Shown here: positions 5,695 to 5,932 of the stretch, one piece after another
Position numbering within the stretch: position 1 is the first letter of the stretch
Layout: each line of letters begins with the position of its first letter
Assembly (NCBI GenBank): GCA_937902695.1
Contig: CALFNI010000202.1
Coordinates: forward strand, 1-5,932
DNA length: 5,932 nt
From: an uncultured Rhodanobacteraceae bacterium
GTDB taxonomy: Bacteria > Pseudomonadota > Gammaproteobacteria > Xanthomonadales > Rhodanobacteraceae
Direction: 5' to 3'
Translations under genes and position numbers: made by a program
Notes under the pieces: model-generated
Databases searched by the model: none
The model's input: only the letters and a program-made list of their open reading frames with translations
Told to the model about the DNA's origin: nothing

Positions 5695-5932
5695 TCAGTT
5701 CAGCGTGCCGTTTGAAAGTTCGAGCGTCCGGCCGGCTCGCGCGGCGAGCCTGGGATCGTGCGTCACGAGCACGAGCGCCGTGCCGATCTCGCGATTGAGC
5801 TCCAGCATCAGCTCGTAGACCGCGGCGGCGTTCTTCTCGTCGAGATTGCCGGTGGGCTCATCGCCGAGCACGCAAGCGGGGCGCGTGACCAGCGGGCCCG
5901 GGACGGCGCAGCGCTGGCGCTCGCCGCCGGAG
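5695..5932 (-). CDS. lolD: Lipoprotein-releasing ABC ATPase LolD (3' part, 5' end outside the window)
   Basis: This is the last 78 codons of an ABC ATPase of the LolD/MacB type. LolD powers the LolCDE complex, which extracts outer-membrane lipoproteins from the inner membrane and hands them to LolA. The fragment starts in the signature motif (SGGERQR, fragment residues 1-7), then Walker [12 protein letters not shown] (21-31), [20 protein letters not shown] (41-60) with the H-loop His58, and ends [25 protein letters not shown], the ELNRE block and VTHD are typical of LolD. The family is about 230 aa, so Walker A and the Q-loop lie upstream, outside the window. Several usually conserved residues are altered: the stretch after the signature reads CAVPGPLV instead of a VAIARALV-like sequence, and Gly23 replaces the usual Ala before DEPT. 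This may be sequence error near the end or true divergence. The related FtsE or MacB families are less likely given the ending and the context. Confidence 0.8.
   Translation of the reverse strand, partial: SGGERQRCAVPGPLVTRPACVLGDEPTGNLDEKNAAAVYELMLELNREIGTALVLVTHDPRLAARAGRTLELSNGTLN

Noticed and set aside
1..5932. Insertion sequences, CRISPR arrays, tRNA or rRNA genes, riboswitches, intrinsic terminators
   Set aside because: I found no transposase motifs, spaced direct repeats, tRNA-like folds or GC-stem plus T-run structures. Coding density leaves almost no room for them.

Overview
The window is a dense, GC-rich (about two thirds G+C) stretch of a Gram-negative chromosome. It carries six genes, all transcribed on the minus strand. 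Read in the direction of transcription, from high to low coordinates, the order is lolD (3' part only), comEC/rec2, exbB, exbD, msbA and lpxK (5' part only). Every product points to a Proteobacterium with an LPS outer membrane: lipoprotein sorting (LolD), lipid A phosphorylation (LpxK), lipid A-core flipping (MsbA), a proton-driven inner-membrane motor (ExbB-ExbD) and DNA uptake (ComEC). An exbB-exbD pair followed directly by msbA-lpxK, with comEC upstream, fits high-GC Gammaproteobacteria such as the xanthomonads and relatives best. From memory, E. coli has the related order comEC homologue-msbA-lpxK without exbBD. The family-level placement is an inference from gene order, not something I could check.

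Layout: 1-297 is the N-terminal 99 codons of lpxK. 303-2087 is msbA (594 aa, GTG start). 2084-2512 is exbD (142 aa). 2517-3179 is exbB (220 aa, GTG start with a strong ribosome binding site). 3194-5635 is comEC (813 aa). 5636-5694 is a short gap. 5695-5932 is the last 78 codons of lolD. There is no gene-free stretch longer than 60 bases. Junctions are tight: gaps of 5, -4 (a GTGA overlap), 4, 14 and 59 bases. The set therefore looks like one operon with translational coupling in its exbB-lpxK half.

The least ordinary part is the comEC/exbB boundary. The last roughly 30 codons of comEC lie beyond the end expected for the family and use unusual codons. They also contain a good extended -10 promoter element and a perfect 7-bp inverted repeat, as if comEC had been extended over an older regulatory region. 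A second oddity is the partial lolD at the window edge. There, residues that are nearly constant in ABC ATPases are changed in a cluster, which suggests sequence error at a contig end or a real divergence. Otherwise these are familiar envelope genes, and I see no sign of a new system, mobile element, RNA gene or CRISPR array.
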